Part shown: piece after piece, positions 27,531-37,557 of the stretch
How positions within the stretch are numbered: position 1 is the first letter of the stretch
Layout: every line of letters begins with the position of its first letter
DNA from: Flavobacteriales bacterium
GTDB taxonomy: Bacteria > Bacteroidota > Bacteroidia > Flavobacteriales_F > PHOS-HE28
Reading direction: 5' to 3'
Assembly: GCA_016705545.1 (NCBI GenBank)
Contig: JADIYA010000009.1
Location: 124,001-188,000, forward strand
DNA length: 64,000 nucleotides
The notes under the pieces: generated by a model
What the model saw: only the letters and a program-made list of their open reading frames with translations
What the model was told of the DNA's origin: nothing
The model's database searches: none
Position numbers and translations under genes: made by a program

Positions 27531-28259
27531 TCAAAGGCTCAGCAGGTCCTTGAAGCGCGCGGCCTGCCTCCGGCTCACCTCGATGGCCTCCGGTTCGCCG
27601 TCCTTGCCCACGTGCTTGAGCTTCACCATGAGGCCGCCGCTGAACCACGGCTCGATCTTGTCCACCCAGCGCAGGTTGATGATGTGCTTGCGGTTGGCGC
27701 GGAAGAAGACGAGCGGATCGAGCTTCTCCTCCAGCTTGTTGAGCGAGCGCAGCACCAGCGGTTTCTGGTCGGCGAAGCGCACGCGCACGTAATTGCCCTC
27801 GCTCTCGAAGTACCGCACGTCCTTCAGCGTCACGAACCAGCATTTCTCACCATCCTTCAGGAAGATCTGATCGCGCTCATGGAGCATCTCGCGCGTCGGC
27901 GCTCCATCCTCCGACTGCTGCGGCAGCTTGTTGATGGCCTCCTCGAGCCGCGATGGCTCGATCGGCTTCATCAGGTAATCGAGCGCGTTCACGCGGAAAG
28001 CCTCCAGCGCGTGCTCATCGTAGGCCGTGACGAAGATCACCAGCGGCGCATGGTCGAGCGATTCGAGCAACTGGAAGCCGGTGCGGCCCGGCATGTTGAT
28101 GTCGAGGAAGAGCAGGTCCGGCTTCTTCTCGGCGATCAGCGCTTCCGCCTCATCGGCGTTGGCCGCCTCACCGACGACCTCAATGGATTCGTGCTTCTCC
28201 AAGAGGGAGATGAGTTCCTTGCGCGCTAAGCGCTCGTCATCGACTACCAGGGCTTTCAT
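27531..28259 (-). CDS. LytTR-family response regulator
   Basis: The 242-residue protein has an N-terminal receiver domain with acidic pocket Asp7-Asp8, phospho-acceptor Asp53 (LLFLDINMPGRTG) and the conserved Thr/Lys region (FVTAYDEHAL ... YLMKPI). A C-terminal LytTR DNA-binding domain follows (residues about 140-240; FVTLKDVRYFESEGNYVRV and FFRANRKHIINLRWVDKIE). It would be phosphorylated by the histidine kinase encoded just upstream on the same strand. Targets cannot be told from the sequence. Confidence 0.94.
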   Translation of the reverse strand: MKALVVDDERLARKELISLLEKHESIEVVGEAANADEAEALIAEKKPDLLFLDINMPGRTGFQLLESLDHAPLVIFVTAYDEHALEAFRVNALDYLMKPIEPSRLEEAINKLPQQSEDGAPTREMLHERDQIFLKDGEKCWFVTLKDVRYFESEGNYVRVRFADQKPLVLRSLNKLEEKLDPLVFFRANRKHIINLRWVDKIEPWFSGGLMVKLKHVGKDGEPEAIEVSRRQAARFKDLLSL

Positions 28260-28329
28260 TCGTTGGTCAGGTTGAGGGTTGTTGCTTCACTTCGTTCGCG
28301 ATCACAGGTTGAATCGAAGGCTGTTTGGG

Positions 28330-28403
28330 GGTTGAAGGTTGATGGGAAGGCAGGTACAGGGTTGAGGGTCGGGTCAACCCTCAACTTCCGTCAACCTTCA
28401 ACC
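28330..28403. repeat. nested inverted repeat between kinase and response regulator
   Basis: GGTTGAAGGTTGA (28330-28342) pairs perfectly with TCAACCTTCAACC (28391-28403). Inside it GTTGAGGGT (28361-28369) pairs with ACCCTCAAC (28377-28385). The right outer arm overlaps the kinase stop codon. The same words recur at 52487-52596. It could be a processing hairpin or a dispersed repeat. Confidence 0.65.
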
Positions 28404-29471
28404 TGAGTTCAAAGGCAACTCCACCTCCATGAGCACCATGCCCTCGTGGTTGCCGATGCGCATGGCGGCTTGTCCGCCGTAAATGAGCTCGAGGCGTTTG
28501 CGCGTGTTCCGCAGACCGATTCCGGAGCCGTTGACCTTTCCTGGCTCGTAATGCCCGCTGTTGGCCACGGACAATACCATGCCGTGAACGCCGCGCTGCG
28601 CGCCGATCACGAGGTCGCCGCCTTGCGGGAGCCGGGCCACGCCGTGGCGCACGGCATTCTCCACCAAGGTCTGCAGCAGCATGGGCGGCACGTGCTCACG
28701 CGCGAGCGAATCGTCCACGTTGAAGCGCACGCGCAAGCGCTCTTCGTAGCGCATGGCCTCCAGCGCCAGGTAGCTCTTCACGATATCGAGCTCCTCGCCG
28801 AGCGGAACGGTGCGGCGGCGAACAGTGGTCATGGCATTGCGCAGGATGGCGCTTAGCTGCGTGATGGCGCGCTTGGCCTGGTCTGGGTCCTCGTCGATGA
28901 GCGCGCGGATGCCGTTGAGCGCATTGAACATGAAGTGCGGGTTCATCTGCGCGCGCAACGTGCCCAACTGGTTCTCGCGGTTCGCAGTCTCTAGCCGCAG
29001 GTTGCGGATCTCCTCTCGCCGATGCCGCATGAAATAGCCGTAGGCGAAATAGAGAAAGCTCCATACCGCCAGCAACAAGGCCCAATTGATCAAACGCGCC
29101 ACATGCTCCAAGGGCGCGCGCGACACGATGGCCGAGGCATCGCCGAGCACGGCGGAAACCAGCACGCCCTCGACGATGAATGCCGGCGCGCTGAGCACCA
29201 CCGCAGCCAGTGCGATCCGGGGCAGCACCACACCAATGGGCCGCTCGAGCCAATGGCGGCGCACGATCACCGCGCGCAGCAAGTGGCTCACGCCGATACC
29301 GGTTGCCAGCTCGGGCAGCAGCATGCGCCAGAGCCGCGGATCATAAGTGCCATCGACCCACGAAGCCAGCAAGCTCAATCCGAAGTAGAGGCCCCAGCCG
29401 ATGAGTTGCGCCGACCAGTAGATGGCCCAGCGCGGGATGCGCTGCGTGGGTCGTGAGCGCGCGGGATCCAT
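28398..29471 (-). CDS. sensor histidine kinase, LytS-type (His_kinase family)
   Basis: Starting at ATG 29471 gives 357 residues with about four transmembrane helices (residues 14-36, 50-70, 84-108 and 128-146). A coiled linker, the phospho-acceptor His179 in LRAQMNPHFMFNALNGIRAL, and a C-terminal ATPase with VENAVRHGV (N box) and GSGIGLRNTRKRLEL (G box) follow. This is the His_kinase/HATPase type that pairs with LytTR regulators. The signal sensed is unknown. An upstream in-frame extension of 42 residues is Arg-rich and non-conserved and was excluded. Confidence 0.92.
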   Translation of the reverse strand: MDPARSRPTQRIPRWAIYWSAQLIGWGLYFGLSLLASWVDGTYDPRLWRMLLPELATGIGVSHLLRAVIVRRHWLERPIGVVLPRIALAAVVLSAPAFIVEGVLVSAVLGDASAIVSRAPLEHVARLINWALLLAVWSFLYFAYGYFMRHRREEIRNLRLETANRENQLGTLRAQMNPHFMFNALNGIRALIDEDPDQAKRAITQLSAILRNAMTTVRRRTVPLGEELDIVKSYLALEAMRYEERLRVRFNVDDSLAREHVPPMLLQTLVENAVRHGVARLPQGGDLVIGAQRGVHGMVLSVANSGHYEPGKVNGSGIGLRNTRKRLELIYGGQAAMRIGNHEGMVLMEVELPLNSG

Positions 29472-29579
29472 GTTCGCCGCGCAAGTTACCCGCCCTTTCC
29501 GTGGACGCGATGCACCTACATGAGCGGCGCGAAGGCGTGGCGGAAGGCGCCCCTCCGAGCAGGCTACCTTGCCGCCGCC

Positions 29580-30152
29580 ATGAACTTCCTCGGACATCTC
29601 TTCCTCAGCGGCGACGATCCGTTGGTGATCACCGGCAATTTCATGGCCGATGCGGTGAAGGGCCGCGACCTATCCCGTTTCGATCCTCGTCTGCAGCAAG
29701 GCATACGCCTGCATCGCCGCATAGACACCTTCACCGATGCGCACCGGACCGAGCACACAGGCCGCACTGCGCTTCGAACGCACACTGGCCACTACGCGCC
29801 CGTGGTGCTCGACCTCTTCTTCGACCACTTGCTCGCGCACCAATGGGAACGCTGGCACACGGAACCGTTGCACCGCTTCGCCGCGCGCATGTACGAGGTG
29901 CTGCAAGCCAACGCGGCGCACATGCCCGAGCGCACGCAGCGCATGCTGCCGTTCATGGTCGCGGGAGACTGGCTCACCAGCTATGCCCGCCTCGATGGCT
30001 TGGCCAGGGCATTGCACGGCCTCAGCCGGCGCGCGGTGAATGGTTCCCGGATGGCAGGCGCCGAACAGGTGCTCCTCGATCACCGTAGCCAATTCGAGCA
30101 GGAGTTCGAACCCTTCCTGCAAGGCATCATCGTACACGTGGCCGAAGCATGA
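29580..30152 (+). CDS. acyl carrier protein phosphodiesterase (AcpH, DUF479 family)
   Basis: AcpH removes the phosphopantetheine arm from holo-ACP. The 190-residue protein starts with MNFLGHLFLSGDDPLVITGN, diagnostic of the family. Other hallmarks are FMADAVKG, the HRRIDTFTDAH motif (His/Asp metal ligands of the HD-like fold) and LDLFFDHLLAHQWERW. I use ATG 29580 instead of an upstream ATG at 29520, because the family begins with this motif. It overlaps the MltF-like gene by 4 nt. Confidence 0.9.
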   Translation: MNFLGHLFLSGDDPLVITGNFMADAVKGRDLSRFDPRLQQGIRLHRRIDTFTDAHRTEHTGRTALRTHTGHYAPVVLDLFFDHLLAHQWERWHTEPLHRFAARMYEVLQANAAHMPERTQRMLPFMVAGDWLTSYARLDGLARALHGLSRRAVNGSRMAGAEQVLLDHRSQFEQEFEPFLQGIIVHVAEA

Positions 30153-31588
30153 AGCGCAGGTGGTGGGTGTTCGTAGCGGCCGCAGCGGCCTTCATCCTGG
30201 TGTACGCACTGGTGCAATGGACCGTGGTGAATGACGACCCAGTTGATCCATGGAGCGGCATCGAAGCGGAACGCGATCTCGACATCATCGCGAACGACAC
30301 CCTGCGCGTGATCGTGCTGCGCGACCCCCTCGTGTGGGAAGAAACGCCGAAAGGCGAGCGCGGACTGGCATGGCAGTGGATCACGCGCTTTTCAAAGGCG
30401 CAAGGCCTGAACGTCAGCGCTGTGCCCATGCAGCATCCCGACGACATGCTCACCGCTCTCTGGGATGGCCGGGCCGACCTCATCGCTGCGCCGCTTTTCC
30501 TGGACCGTGCCGAACGGCGCCACTTCCATCAATCGGATCCCTTCGCGTCATCGGCGCCGATGATCGTCAGGCTGCGACCTGATGCGCGAGAAAGCACCGG
30601 TCCGGCGCTGGGTCCCGTCATGGACAGCGCTGCGCTCGCCATCTCCTCGCCTTTCGCGCACCACCGGTATTCAGGATGGAATAAATTCACGGTGCAGCGG
30701 GCGCTGCACGACAGCGTTGACACGGAGGAGGAACTGCTCACCGAGGTGCTCCTAGGCCGCATACCCGCCGCCATCGTATCGCGCCTGCGCGCCGAGCATG
30801 AAGCCGCGCGCCTCCCAGCCTTGCAATTCGAAGGACCCGCAGGCGAGGCGCTGCCTTGGCGATTCGTGATCCGCCGCAACGCACCGGCCCTGCGCAGATC
30901 AATGGAGGCCTGGCAGAGCGATGAACGCGAGCTCATGGCGTTGGCGAAATTGATCAAGGCGCATACGGCTCCGGTGCCGCCACCAGGTCCCTTGCGCGCG
31001 CGCCGCATGAAAGGCCTCGCCCACGATAGCATCTCGCCCTTCGACCAGTACTTCCGCGCGCACGCTTCGGGCCTAGCCTACGACTGGAAGCTGCTGGCCG
31101 CCATGGCCTGGAAGGAATCGCGATTCGACAGTACCGTGACCTCGCACAAAGGCGCCATGGGCATCATGCAGATCATGCCGCGCACCGCAGCCCGCTTCGG
31201 CCTCGATACCAGTAGCGTGGTTGAGGACCATATCCGCGCCGCTGCGCGCTACCTCGCCCGACTCGACACCATCTGGCTGCGCGCCATCCCCGACCGCCAG
31301 CAGCGCATGCGCTTCGTGCTGGCCAGCTACAATGCCGGCCCGGGCCACATCATCGATGCGCAGCGCCTGGCCGGCCAGTTAGGCCTCGACCCGACACGCT
31401 GGGATGGCCATGTGGAACGCGCAGTGCTGCTGCTGGCCAAGCCCCGGTTCTACCTCCGGCCCGGGATGAAGAACGGCTATTGCAAGGGTAGCCAGGTGTT
31501 CAACTACGTGCGCGGCGTATTGGCTGTGAGGGAGCAGTTGGGTGAAGGAGGAAAGAGGAAAAAGACTCCTTCGCCGCGCTCGGAGTGA
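30149..31588 (+). CDS. membrane-bound lytic murein transglycosylase, MltF-like
   Basis: The 479-residue protein has an N-terminal signal-anchor (residues 4-22). A periplasmic substrate-binding-protein-like domain follows (about residues 45-275; LDIIANDTLRVIVLRDPLV) and then a C-terminal SLT goose-lysozyme domain (about 300-440). The catalytic Glu323 lies in AMAWKESRFDSTV, followed by GAMGIMQIMPRTAARFG and VLASYNAGPGHI. This is the MltF layout; it cleaves the glycan strand of peptidoglycan. The ATG overlaps the stop of the ACP phosphodiesterase. Confidence 0.93.
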   Translation: MKRRWWVFVAAAAAFILVYALVQWTVVNDDPVDPWSGIEAERDLDIIANDTLRVIVLRDPLVWEETPKGERGLAWQWITRFSKAQGLNVSAVPMQHPDDMLTALWDGRADLIAAPLFLDRAERRHFHQSDPFASSAPMIVRLRPDARESTGPALGPVMDSAALAISSPFAHHRYSGWNKFTVQRALHDSVDTEEELLTEVLLGRIPAAIVSRLRAEHEAARLPALQFEGPAGEALPWRFVIRRNAPALRRSMEAWQSDERELMALAKLIKAHTAPVPPPGPLRARRMKGLAHDSISPFDQYFRAHASGLAYDWKLLAAMAWKESRFDSTVTSHKGAMGIMQIMPRTAARFGLDTSSVVEDHIRAAARYLARLDTIWLRAIPDRQQRMRFVLASYNAGPGHIIDAQRLAGQLGLDPTRWDGHVERAVLLLAKPRFYLRPGMKNGYCKGSQVFNYVRGVLAVREQLGEGGKRKKTPSPRSE

Positions 31589-31773
31589 CCGGTTGCGGTT
31601 TGAACATGTCGCAAGGGACTCCTTCGTTGAGCCTGGTCTTCGGCAGGTTCTCCGCGACAAGGAAAACGCAACAAGCCGACTTCGTAGGATCCAGCGAATG
31701 GAATCGCAGCTAGGTCGAAGGCCGAATGGGCGCAGGAAGCTGGGCGCTACCTTGCGGGTCCCTAACCAGAATC

Positions 31774-33540
31774 ATGAAGCGTTTCGCCGCACTCTCCACC
31801 ATCGCCTTCGCCATCGGCCTGCAAGCCCAGGACCTGCCGCATCAGCTCGCGCCGCATGAAGTTCCGCTGATCCCGGCCTACAAAGAGGGCCTCGCCGCTG
31901 GCGCGCGCGGCATCTCCACCCCGCCACCCTTCGCACCGCGCACCATGGCCGAATGGGAGGAAGTGCAAACGCTCGTGATCACATGGACGAGCTTCCCCGG
32001 GATCCTCAAGCAGATCGTGCGCTACGCCAAAGACGAATGCGACGTGCTGATCGTGTGCAGCGATCAGGATGCCGTGATCAGCACCCTGCAGAACACCAGC
32101 AACGGCGGCCCCATCACAGACCTCGATAACATCAGCTTCCTCGAAGCGCCCTTTAACAGCATCTGGATGCGCGATTACGGTCCGGAGTGCATCTACGCCA
32201 ACGAGGTGGACTCGCTCTACCTGCTCGATTGGATCTACAATCGCCCGCGCCCACTGGACAATGCGCTGAGCGACGAGATCGCTGCAGCGAAGAACATCGG
32301 CATCTACAGCACCACCGCTGCGCCATGGGACCTGGTGCATACCGGCGGCAACTTCATGGCCGATGGCTTCGGCACCGCATTCAGCAGCAACCTGGTGCTC
32401 GAGGAGAACGGCCCCAACGGCGACTACAACACCACGGTTCGCGATGCGGCCGGTGTGGACAACGTGATGAACCAGTTCATGGGCATCCAACCAGGCCGTT
32501 ACATCAAGATGAGCACATTGCCCTACGACGGCATCCACCACATCGACATGCACATGAAGCTGCTCGATGAGGAGACCCTGCTGATCGGGGAGTTCCCTAC
32601 CGGCGTAAGCGATGGCCCGCAGCTCGAGCAGAACATCCAGGCCATCATGGCCAACTACAACTCGGTGTTCGGAACGCCCTACCGCATCGCGCGCATCCCC
32701 ATGCCGCCCAGCACTGGCGGCGCTTATCCACCGAGCGGCAGCTACCGCACCTACGCCAATAACATCTTCATCAATAAAACGGTGATCGTGCCCACCTACC
32801 GCGAGCAGTACGATACCACCGGTCTGCGGATCCTGCGCGAGAACCTCCCCGGCTACCGCGTGGTGGGCATCGATTGCGACGACAGCGGCAACAACATCAT
32901 CAGCCAGAGCGGCGCCATCCATTGCATCACCAAGACCATCGGTGTGGCCGACCCCTTGTTGATCCGCCACCAGCGCCTCACCGATACCTACGAGACCGCC
33001 ATCCCTTACGATGTGGAGGCCTACATCCGCCACAAGAGCGGCATCAGCGGCGCGGAGCTCTATTGGACCACCGACACCACGGCCGGTTACGCCCCCGTGG
33101 CCATGACCGCTGGCGCGAACAACACCTGGAACGCCTCGATCCCCGCGCATCCCGCTGGCAGCCTCATCTACTATTACATCCACGCCACAGCCAACAGCGG
33201 CAAGCAGCAGGTGCGCCCCATCACCGCGCCGCACGGCTGGTGGCGCTTCCGCGTGCTCGACATCAACGCGGGCATTGAAGCACAGGGTCCGGTCCTCACC
33301 GAAGTGTACCCCAACCCCACCAGCGACATCCTCGCCATCACCCTAGGCAGCACCAGCAATCAACGCGTGCGCATCAGCCTTCGCGATGCCTTGGGCCGCG
33401 AGGCCATGCTGATCCACGATGCACCCATGCATGCTGATGGCCGTGCCTTCGCCGACCTGCGCTACTTAAGCCCCGGCGCCTACCACCTGGTGGTAGAGAG
33501 CGCGAGCGGACGGCAAAGCGTGAAGGTGGTGAAGCGGTGA
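31774..33540 (+). CDS. T9SS-secreted peptidylarginine/agmatine deiminase (PAD_porph)
   Basis: The 588-residue protein has a signal peptide (FAALSTIAFAIGLQAQ), a PAD_porph guanidino-deiminase domain (residues about 60-395), an Ig-like domain (about 400-500) and a T9SS type A sorting domain (about 505-588; VYPNPTSDILAI, GAYHLVVESASGRQSVKVVK). Catalytic residues are in place: Asp134 in WMRDYGP, His256 and Asp258 in HHIDMHMKL, and Cys384 in GAIHCITKTIG. The order resembles the secreted peptidylarginine deiminase of Porphyromonas gingivalis. It should be exported to the cell surface and hydrolyse guanidino groups to ureido groups; whether the substrate is agmatine or peptidyl-arginine is not clear. 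The gene is intact although its 3' neighbours are broken. Confidence 0.92.
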   Translation: MKRFAALSTIAFAIGLQAQDLPHQLAPHEVPLIPAYKEGLAAGARGISTPPPFAPRTMAEWEEVQTLVITWTSFPGILKQIVRYAKDECDVLIVCSDQDAVISTLQNTSNGGPITDLDNISFLEAPFNSIWMRDYGPECIYANEVDSLYLLDWIYNRPRPLDNALSDEIAAAKNIGIYSTTAAPWDLVHTGGNFMADGFGTAFSSNLVLEENGPNGDYNTTVRDAAGVDNVMNQFMGIQPGRYIKMSTLPYDGIHHIDMHMKLLDEETLLIGEFPTGVSDGPQLEQNIQAIMANYNSVFGTPYRIARIPMPPSTGGAYPPSGSYRTYANNIFINKTVIVPTYREQYDTTGLRILRENLPGYRVVGIDCDDSGNNIISQSGAIHCITKTIGVADPLLIRHQRLTDTYETAIPYDVEAYIRHKSGISGAELYWTTDTTAGYAPVAMTAGANNTWNASIPAHPAGSLIYYYIHATANSGKQQVRPITAPHGWWRFRVLDINAGIEAQGPVLTEVYPNPTSDILAITLGSTSNQRVRISLRDALGREAMLIHDAPMHADGRAFADLRYLSPGAYHLVVESASGRQSVKVVKR

Positions 33541-33547
33541 CCTGGGA

Positions 33548-33927
33548 TCAGCCTTGGCTGTGCATGGCCACCGCGTTGCCCTCGGTGTCCATGAAAGGCC
33601 GTGTAGCCGATGCTCGGGCGAGATCTGCGTCTTGGGCACCATGACTTTGCCGCCGGCTTTCTCCACGCGACTCAGCGCATCGCTCAGATCAGGATTGGCG
33701 TTCAGGCAGATCGCCGCACCTGTGGCGCTCGGCGTGTGCTGCCCGCTCTTCACCAACGCGCCCCCACCTTCCCGTTCATGCCATCGCCTGGAAAGGCCTG
33801 CATCTCCATGCCGGGGAAATCCATGGCCTCCATGGTGATTCCGAATACGTCCTCAGAAGTGTTGCGCGCGGTCAAGATCGCTCACGGCGATCTCGAACCA
33901 GTTCAGTGCATTCGTGGTATTGTCCAT
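33548..33927 (-). pseudogene. VOC-family (glyoxalase-like) protein, broken by several frameshifts
   Basis: Reading the minus strand from ATG at 33927 and switching frame gives a coherent VOC protein. It starts MDNTTNALNWFEIAVSDLDRAQ, then EDVFGITMEAMDFPGMEMQ, then GGALVKSGQHTPSATGAAIC, then DALSRVEKAGGKVMVPKTQI, and ends MDTEGNAVAMHSQG at the TGA 33550-33548. At least three indels are needed. About 126 residues is normal for a single VOC domain. Because neighbours to 42 kb show the same kind of damage, sequence error is more likely than decay. Confidence 0.75.
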
Positions 33928-34164
33928 CTGTTCCGCGACGCCGGTTTTGTTGGCGATAAGCTGATGCGCAACCTATGTGGCAGAAGCAATCGCTCGTGCC
34001 GGCGAGTGATGGAGGTTCGTGGATTGATGGCAAGGTCATCACCGATAGGTGACATATGGCATAATCTGCGCACCGCAGTACTCGAGGATCTCCACCACGC
34101 TCCTTGGAGCCAACGCTTCTGCATGGCTCATTTGGCACAGGCCGAACACGGATCCCCATGAAAC
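33928..34164. other. unassigned stretch with coding-like fragments on the minus strand
   Basis: No intact gene is seen. On the minus strand a short frame (34131-34039, starting MSHAEALAPRSVVEILEYCG) and a fragment reading LIANKTGVAEQ just before the VOC start look protein-like. Another frameshifted small gene may therefore lie here, but I cannot identify it. Confidence 0.3.
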
Positions 34165-34168
34165 GAGA

Positions 34169-34192
34169 AGCCCCCGCTTGCGGCGGAGGGCT
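34169..34192 (-). terminator. probable terminator of the cold-shock gene
   Basis: On the minus strand AGCCCTCCGC, a short loop and GCGGGGGCTT form a GC-rich stem followed by CTCGTTT, about 20 nt after the cold-shock stop codon. One arm has a single-base mismatch or indel. Confidence 0.6.
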
Positions 34193-34210
34193 CGGTGCTT
34201 CGTTATGCGG

Positions 34211-34397
34211 TTAGCCGCGCTTCACTTGCACAGCGTTGGGGCCTTTGGGCTCTGCTCCACTTCGAAGGTGACCTTGTCGCCTTCGTGGACTGACTGAGTG
34301 TGCCGGTCTTGTGCTGAAGACTCCTTGCCGCCTTCATCGGGGTGATGAACCCGAAACCTTTCTCCGTATTGAAGAACTTCACTGTACCACTTGCCAT
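34211..34397 (-). pseudogene. cold shock protein (CspA family), frameshifted
   Basis: From ATG 34397 on the minus strand the frame reads MASGTVKFFNTEKGFGFIT, the CspA N-terminus with RNP1. After single-base shifts it continues with DEGGKE, QHKTGTLSQ, HEGDKVTFEVEQ, and GPNAVQVKRG before the TAA at 34211. The full domain is therefore present, but at least three indels interrupt it. Cold shock proteins are RNA chaperones of about 64 residues. The terminator downstream and ATG context look intact, so I expect an error in the sequence and a functional gene. Confidence 0.8.
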
Positions 34398-34573
34398 TGG
34401 ACTTGGGAATCGTACGGCGGTTGAATGCCGCGTGTTGACCTTGGTAAAAGCACCAAGGGGCGCAAGGTAGGCTTTCGGCCCGTGAAATGGATCGGACGTC
34501 TGCAATCCGCAGCTAGGTGAAGATGCAGCGGTGGATGCCCTGTTCCTGTCAGAGCGGCAGATGCAACGTGGAT

Positions 34574-34603
34574 TTGGCCGTTTCATGGCCCCTGCTACAT
34601 TTG
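34574..34603 (+). promoter_or_regulatory. Bacteroidota promoter (TTG-N19-TACATTTG) for the DUF3276 gene
   Basis: TTG at 34574-34576 and TACATTTG at 34596-34603 are separated by 19 nt, matching the Bacteroidota primary-sigma consensus of a -33 TTG and a -7 TAnnTTTG. The DUF3276 ATG follows 23 nt later. Confidence 0.75.
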
Positions 34604-34626
34604 GATTCGCCATCCCCTGCCCAGCC

Positions 34627-34987
34627 ATGCGCGACGATCGTGAGGATGTTTACTCCAAGGCCGTGAGGGCCGGGAAGCGGACCTACTTCTTCGATGTGAA
34701 GAGCACACGCGCGGCCGTGACCCTCTTCCTCACCATCCGAGAGCAAAGCACACGCACGAGGACGGCACTGCGCACTACGACAAGCACAAGATCTTCCTCT
34801 ACAAAGAGGACTTTCCGAGAAATTCATCGACGGCCTTCAGGACGCGGTGGACGGATTGAGCGGTTGCGCGCCACCGGCGATTATGGCAACGGCGCTGAGC
34901 ACGCACAGCGCGAGCGACGCCGATGCGCCTCCCTTCACCGACGTGAACTTCCGAGGACCTCGACCGGAAGGATATCTGGAGCAAGCC
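34627..34987 (+). pseudogene. DUF3276 / PUR-alpha-like nucleic-acid-binding protein, frameshifted
   Basis: The start MRDDREDVYSKAVRAGKRTY followed by FFDVKSTRA is diagnostic of the DUF3276 family of Bacteroidota, which has a PUR-alpha fold and binds single-stranded nucleic acids. After a frame change near 34740 it reads HTHEDGTAHYDKHKIFLYKE, then after another near 34815 KFIDGLQDAVDGL. A C-terminal piece reads FTDVNFEDLDRKDIW. The 3' end is approximate. A strong promoter lies 23 nt before the ATG. The next gene is convergent on the minus strand. Confidence 0.8.
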
Positions 34988-35404
34988 TTACGCTTTCAGG
35001 GCACCCGCGATATCGGGCCTGAAGTAGCCGGGCCTTCAACACCTTGCCATCTTCACGGTATATCGGCTGCCATCGGCCCCGAGCTTGCTCATGTTGCTGC
35101 GTTGGATCTCGCGGAACACCTCGTCGATCTTGTGCTCGAGGCCCGTGCTTCAGCAAGGTGCCGCAGAGGATGTAGAGGATGTCGCCCAGCGCGTCAGCCA
35201 CCTCGACAAGATCTCCGCGCAACGCAGCGTCGAGGTACTCCTCGTTCTCTTCGCGGATCAGCTTGTAACGGAGCAGGGCATCGCGGTCGCCGATGCCCGC
35301 CATGGGGGCATCGGCGTTGGCGATGCCGAAGGCCTCGTGGAAGGCGCGCACATGCGCGGTGGCCTCAGCGAGAGAACAGGAGCCTGGGTGGTGGTTGGAT
35401 CCAT
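34988..35404 (-). pseudogene. MazG-like nucleotide pyrophosphohydrolase, frameshifted
   Basis: Beginning at ATG 35404 (MDPTTTQAPVLS) and shifting frame gives SLAEATAHVRAFHEAFGI, LIREENEEYLDAALRGDLVE and VADALGDILYILCGTLLKHG, the EExxE...ExxD metal-binding pattern of MazG-type all-alpha NTP pyrophosphatases. A further shift gives EHKIDEVFREIQRSNMSKLG and then PIYREDGKVLKGPGYFRPDI before TAA at 34990-34988. About four indels are needed. The length of about 138 residues is normal for the phosphoribosyl-ATP-pyrophosphohydrolase-like group of Bacteroidota. It would hydrolyse non-canonical NTPs. Confidence 0.8.
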
Positions 35405-35564
35405 GCGGCCGAAGGTATCGGGCGGCCATCGCACCGGTGCGCGGTGCCCGAGGATGGGCGACGCATGGCTCAGGAACGGTTAACACTCTTTAACGGCGGG
35501 CCATCAGGGCCTGCCCCCGCATATGGGGGCACCCCGGCACCTTTGCCTTCATTCAACCCTCCGC

Positions 35565-36596
<1,032 letters not shown>

Positions 36597-36678
36597 CGAA
36601 GGAGCAGCGGGCAGGGGCAGAGGCAAAGGATTGCGTGCGACTGCTGCCTGACCGCTGCCGATTGGCCATTGCCCGCAG

Positions 36679-37557
36679 ATGAACACCGCCCAGCTACCAA
36701 GGAACTCCTGAAGAAGGTGCGGCTCATGGAGCTCAAGACCCGCGGCCTCAGCGATCACATCTTCAGCGGTGAGTACCACAGCGCCTTCAAAGGGCGCGGC
36801 ATGGCCTTCAGCGAGGTGCGTGAATACAGCCCCGGCGATGAGGTACGCACCATCGACTGGAACGTGACGGCCCGCTTCGGGCACCCTTTTGTGAAGGTGT
36901 TCGAAGAGGAGCGCGAACTCACCGTGATGCTGCTGGCCGACCTCAGCGGTTCCGGCGATTTCGGGAGCACGCACCAGCACAAGCGGGAGCTGGTCACGGA
37001 GGTCTGCGCCACCATCGCCTTCAGCGCCATCAAGAACAACGACAAGGTGGGCCTGATCCTCTTCACGGATACGGTGGAGAAATTCATTCCGCCGAAGAAG
37101 GGCCGCGCACATCCTGCGCATCATCCGTGATCGACTCGAATTCACGCCCAAGGCAGCGGCACCGACATCGCCGGGGCCTTGCGCTACCTCAACAGCGTGA
37201 TCAAGAAGCGCAGCATCGCCTTCCTCGTCAGCGACCTGCTGGCCAGCGGCTATGAGGACGCACTGAAGATCGCCAACCGACGGCACGACCTCGTGGTGCT
37301 GCACCGCCGATCCTCGCGAGGCCGAGCTGCCGGATATCGGACTGGTCGCATGGCCGATCCCCGGAGACAGGCGAACACGCTATGGATCGATACCGGCAGC
37401 AGCCGCGTGCGCAACGCGTACCGTGCCGCTGGCCTCAAGCACGCGCAGCCGCACCCGCGAGACCGCGCGCCGCGGGGCATGGACCATGCGGCATCGGCAC
37501 CGACACCGGCTACGTGCCCCGATGCAGTTGTTGAAGCAGCGTGAAGGCGGACGATGA
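36679..37557 (+). pseudogene. DUF58 domain protein of the Bat operon, frameshifted
   Basis: The open piece KVRLMELKTRGLSDHIFSGE, then FKGRGMAFSEVREYSPGDE and VRTIDWNVTARFGHPFVKVF, is the DUF58 core. The aspartate-rich LADLSGSGDFG begins its vWA-like part. After shifts near 37105 and 37150 it continues LRIIRDRLEF and RYLNSVIKKRSIAFLVSDLL; the end reads TDTGYVPMQLLKQREGG. At least five indels are needed. The TGA overlaps the next start by 4 nt. DUF58 proteins always accompany MoxR and Bat proteins in this phylum. Confidence 0.82.
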
